Source of the DNA: Psococerastis gibbosa
Lineage: Eukaryota; Arthropoda; Insecta; Psocodea; Psocidae
Assembly: GCA_963971405.1 (NCBI GenBank)
Contig: OZ020490.1
Coordinates: 62,001 to 126,000 of the forward strand
Reading direction: 5' to 3'
DNA: 64,000 nucleotides
Below are positions 60,245 to 64,000 of this stretch, in pieces. The position numbers and the translations under genes were made by a program. Position 1 is the first letter of the stretch. Every line of letters begins with the position of its first letter. Below the pieces are notes generated by a model. The model did no database searches. It had not been told where the DNA came from and was given only the letters and a program-made list of their open reading frames with translations.

Positions 60245-60345
60245 ATATTGAGTATATGGAAACATTTGTGAATATCGAAATTTCTTATTTCTAGATTTCA
60301 TCGGATTTACACGTTTTGAGGTCCCAGGAACCAAAAATAGGCTTT
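60245..60345 (+). repeat. TCTG-core repeat, small fragment
   Basis: Keeps GGATTTACACGTTTTGAGG and TCCCAGGAACCAAAAATAGG. The left side is diverged and the rest is missing. Confidence 0.7.
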
Positions 60346-61497
60346 TACTGGTTATAGAGATGATACGCCCTTGTGTAATGAGATAAATAGTGTACTATGT
60401 GTATTTTTGTAGAGAAGATGTACGAGGGTGTGAAGGGCTGGTCTGTTTGTCATGCCTTCAATAGTTAGTTATTAGTGTAATCGCGCCACTCCCACCTGAA
60501 CCTACGCCAATACCCAGCACACACATCCACAAAAAAAAACATAGCCCATTGTGTTTACGATACAGTACTATAAAAGGCTAAGAGCAAATCCGGACGCCCC
60601 GTGCGCATCTTATTTGTACAAGATTGAATTTCACAGCAAATATCCACTGTGCTATAAAAATTTCTTATTTCTTTATGTGTTTATCACCAACACCGGTCGG
60701 CTACGGTTTCTTACCCCCTCCGCACCGGACGCCCTCACAAACTGTTTTTTTTTTCCAAATCAAGAGCACCATTGGGCACATATCATCTACACCTAAATGT
60801 TGAGGATATTTTCTGGTAGAGGATGTGATATTGAGAGTGGGACATAGAGTTGAGAGTTGACAGAGCTTTAGTGAATAGGAGTATATAGCTGTGCGTGTGG
60901 GGCAGGTTGTGTTTGTTTACAGGGAGAAAGGGTCAAGTTGAGCCCGGCTCGAGTCATCATCATTCGCAAACATGACAGTGTTTACTGTAGTCATTAGCAC
61001 ATCTACTCAATGTTTTTCCAAGATACAGACACAGTAGTAGCCTATGTCTTCACTATAGTTGAATGATTTAGAAGCCAATATGTACAACTGATTTTTGATT
61101 GTTTGTTGAGATAAGTGCACCTTGCCAATCTCCGAGAGGTAATCTGTGCTGGGAGCAGCCAAACGGTATAATATGTGTATGATACACAGTTGCTGAGCTA
61201 TAAGGGGTTGCAAATATTGTCCACCGTGAAAAGGTCACATGATTAACTTGAACATTTTCTCTAAATGAGCTTTACTGCACGCATACGGATTGGGACGTAA
61301 CCCATTCAGTTGCTCATTCTGCCGAGGATGCTTTACATTTATTGAATGTACTATATTTCGTGACACGATATCATTACGCACATTTCACATCACATCACAT
61401 TAAATGTACTGTTTTTCTGCGTTGATGGGTGGCGCTCTAAATATAACTTTTCTCTTCTGTTGTATACTTAGACAAAACCAGAGCCGTCAAATGCAAC
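60346..61497. other. Intergenic DNA, nothing recognised
   Basis: AT-rich. No gene, RNA gene or element boundary was identified. Confidence 0.35.
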
Positions 61498-62183
61498 ACA
61501 CAGCAATACTGGCAGGGCTCGCAATGCATTTCAGCGTGAATTTTCTATCATTAAAAAAAAAAAAAAAAAAAAAAAACACATTTTTTTGTACAAACCAAAT
61601 ACTTTTCTGGGAAAGCAACCTGTCCGGTTTCGTTACTCAATTTAACGCCTAAAACATACCTGAAAGAAGAAATCATCGATTGAAAGATTTCGCAGAAAAT
61701 TTTTTTTTTAGTCATTTTTCATGAAAATTTAGTTATTTTTATGTTTTTACCCCCAGAAGCAAACTATCAATGGGGAAGGGGCAAGCGACCCCCCGCATTT
61801 GATCAATATTAATAACAACTACAATATATGTGAATTTAAAAGAAATTAGTTGGAGCCGTTTTCGGGAAATTATTTTTTTAGACGTTTCTTTTGAGTTTTT
61901 TGAGAATAAACCCCCCCCCCCCCCAAATTGAGTTAGCCCCAAATAAAAAAAAATCGTCTCGAGGTATGAGTTTTATAAACCTACATGCCAAATTTCATCA
62001 AAATCGACCAAATAGTTTGCCCGGAAATCGACGTACAGACAGACAGAACGACAGACTGACATTTCGTAAAAACCACTTTTTTGGGTTCCTGGGACCTGAA
62101 AACGTGTAAATCCGTTGAAATCTCGGAATCGAAAATTTCGACCATCACTAAGCTTTCCTTATATTACGTATAAATTGGAAAGC
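61498..62183 (-). repeat. TCTG-core repeat, truncated copy
   Basis: Starts within the family at CACAGCAATACTGGCAGGGC and ends at the GGAAAGC hairpin arm (62183). It contains a long A-run (61553-61576) and a C-run (61909-61922). Confidence 0.9.
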
Positions 62184-63530
62184 AAAAAACAGTGAACGAA
62201 TAGAGTAGGCTGGTAGTATTGTCAGCTGCGAAGGCGAGCAAGTCGCTCGCAGCAGGTACCCCGTGGCCCATATCATGATGACATGACATGTGTAGTGCGG
62301 GAGCTGGCAGGTCACGACTGGTTCTGCCTCCTCCATGCCCATTAAATGCTCGTCGTTTAACACGAGATTAAACGATCTTCGGCCGCGTGCACAATCACTA
62401 TCATGTTGGCCATGAACAGAGACTTTCACGGTCGGCGTCCGATGATGGGACAGGGCTGATGCTACGGAGTCTCCGAGAGGCCAACCTGAAGGTGTGCGTA
62501 GGCTGCTGTGGCACATAAGCTGTTGGCAAAATGTCTGCAAGTATGCTTTCAGATTGACCACAGCCAACGGCTCTCCAGCTTCATAAACCAACGCATTTAT
62601 TATTACTGTTGCCTGCATTGAAATGTCAAAGCTGAGATTCCCAATGAAATTGTCACACAACTTTAAAATCTAAAATGAGTTTACAAGTCACGTTTTATTG
62701 GGATGGCAACATATTGGCTGCTGACGAAAGGTTTTTCTTTTTTAATTTGAAAAATGGAAAGAAGGTTCTACAAAACAGGTATTGGAAAATACCGCAACGG
62801 GCCCACAGGCAGCTGAACACCAGGTTTCCTGTTAATGTCAGACAACTATAATAGTAGTCTTGACAACTGTCTTACATGCAGGTATATACAATATATGCTT
62901 ACACCAAACAATCAGAGCCTATACCAGTTGGGATTTTAATAGGAAACTTGCTCCGGTAAATATATAGGAGATGTTTAAAAACCTAAAATTTTGCACGCAT
63001 ACTTCCGAAATCCTTCGGAATCGTCCGTTTAGACAAAAATTGCTTTGGCTGTACAATCTGAACTCTTCTCGATGACGCACCTATATTTTATTGTATATTA
63101 TTTTTATAGCCCGGAACCCCTCGTAAAAATAATAATTAGGTTTCCGGATTGAAAATTCCTCTTCAAATCCTCTTCACGAGTACATCAGACTTGAATCCTT
63201 GCATTGCGAGTCCCTAGTGGCTGTGTCTGCGTAAATCCCATTTCCACCCCGAGTTACCACTATGATCATAGGTAGTGTGCGGTGTCCGTAAGGTATATTG
63301 GTCGGAATGGCCTGAATTGGAGAAATATATGAGGTTGAACTCAGGGTTGCCGTTTTGCGTGAAAAATCACGAAATGCGTGTATTTTCAGAGCTTGCGTGA
63401 TGTGCGTGTAAAGTGCGTGTATTTTAGACAAAATTGATTTTATAATTAAATAAAAATATTGAAATTTAAACCAATAAAATAATAAAAAAATTAAAACCCT
63501 GGAAAAATGAAAACTTTAAAAAAAAAAATG
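62184..63530. other. Intergenic DNA, one unsupported long frame
   Basis: A minus frame of 170 codons (62660-62148) runs from unique DNA into the repeat end, which argues against it being a gene. Nothing else was recognised. Confidence 0.35.
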
Positions 63531-63542
63531 CCGAAAAATGCT

Positions 63543-63636
63543 TAATAAACAAAAAATAACAAAAACTCTAAGTTTTTGTTATTTTTTGTTTATTAAAATG
63601 AAATACCACGAAGTCACGAGTAATCTAATTATTTAT
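63543..63636 (+). mobile_element. Minimal fold-back Penelope-like insertion, 94 bp
   Basis: Flanked by an exact 12-bp duplication CCGAAAAATGCT (63531-63542 and 63637-63648). The right part is the family's 3' terminus (aaatgaaataccacgaagtc...taatctaattattta). The left end folds back: 63543-63567 is perfectly complementary to 63571-63595 with a 3-base loop, a 25-bp hairpin. No coding sequence. Confidence 0.9.
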
Positions 63637-63659
63637 CCGAAAAATGCTGTTTACCTTAC

Positions 63660-63762
63660 CTGATCTAGGACCACAGACCACAAGTGCCAAGACCCCAACA
63701 CAACTCCAAAAATCATATTCCAAATCTACTCGGCCGGCGGGTGGCCATTGTGATTTGCTCAT
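63660..63762 (-). CDS. Candidate first coding exon, unrecognised
   Basis: ATG at 63762 opens a 34-codon frame that starts MSKSQWPPAGRVDLEYDFW and continues SCVGVLALVVCGPRS. It ends at a consensus donor (GATCAG|GTAAGG, exon end 63660) in phase 1. The hydrophobic stretch could be a membrane segment. Its codon use is more GC-rich than the surroundings. The following exon would lie below 63.6 kb but I did not find one. The minimal Penelope-like insertion sits just inside the proposed intron. Alternatively it is a chance frame. Confidence 0.35.
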
Positions 63763-64000
63763 TATTTCATATTTGTCTGCCTCTGCGCCACATGGGCGCA
63801 AAATCGAACAAGATAACAAACATGCATATTATAGAACAAAGAAATGCCACGTGTGAGAGGTCTTTTTCTGATTGAAAATTAATAAAAAAAAAAACTACTT
63901 ATTTACGAACCACAATGTCTCAAAAGAGGTTGAACTCTTTTGTTCAAGCGAATAAGGCGACCACTTAAAGCCTTAAAACCCCACGATTTTATAGGAAGTC

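Noticed and set aside
62148-62660. 170-codon minus frame
   Set aside because: Its last codons lie inside the end of a dispersed repeat, and I recognise no domain. It is the best of the unsupported frames but not enough to call a gene.

Overview
The window is nuclear DNA of an animal, almost certainly an arthropod. It has intron-rich genes with GT/GC-AG introns, a secreted protein with nine chitin-binding (CBM14/peritrophin-A) domains, a Penelope-like retroelement, and AT-rich intergenic DNA packed with non-autonomous transposons and poly-G/C tracts. I cannot fix the order. The frequent TAGGCCTAC-type words and the large repeat-filled introns would fit a hemipteran or a crustacean, but that is a guess.

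Three genes can be rebuilt exon by exon, all on the minus strand. (1) Translin, 9002-6034, five exons, 225 aa. Its last 22 codons and 3' flank are tandemly duplicated just downstream, and the second copy is decayed. (2) A type II membrane glycosyltransferase of the alpha-1,4-galactosyl/N-acetylglucosaminyltransferase family, 19205-14330, three exons, 339 aa. It has lost the family's DxD metal-binding motif. (3) A very large secreted chitin-binding protein, 33143-22772, five exons, 1955 aa. It has nine CBM14 domains separated by Gly/Gln-rich, Ser/Gln-rich, Asn/Tyr/Gln-rich and Ser/Thr-rich linkers, and every intron is phase 1. Three further single exons are possible (1280-1460, 13739-13829, 63762-63660), but I do not recognise them. 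One RNA gene is clear: tRNA-His(GUG) at 35713-35642, with a Pol III T-run terminator.

From about 33.2 kb to 63.6 kb there is no recognisable protein gene. That stretch is repeats plus the tRNA. The dominant family is an unclassified 0.83-0.9 kb non-coding repeat with a (TCTG)n core, in about 17 full or broken copies. One inverted pair is split by a solo LTR. Other elements with defined boundaries are three Penelope-like insertions flanked by 9-12 bp target duplications (each ending in an inverted copy of its own terminus), four hAT-type MITEs (8-bp duplications), and a PIF/Harbinger-type MITE with about 125-bp inverted repeats and TTA duplications. In two places a second copy of the surrounding repeat serves as an empty site and confirms the insertion boundary.

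The three genes show no operon-like relation. They are neighbours by chance, as is usual in animal genomes. Nothing here looks like a prokaryotic defence or biosynthetic system. The most unusual items are the fold-back Penelope insertions, the DxD-less glycosyltransferase, the nine-domain chitin-binding protein, and a 339-bp identical sequence patch shared by introns of two genes.
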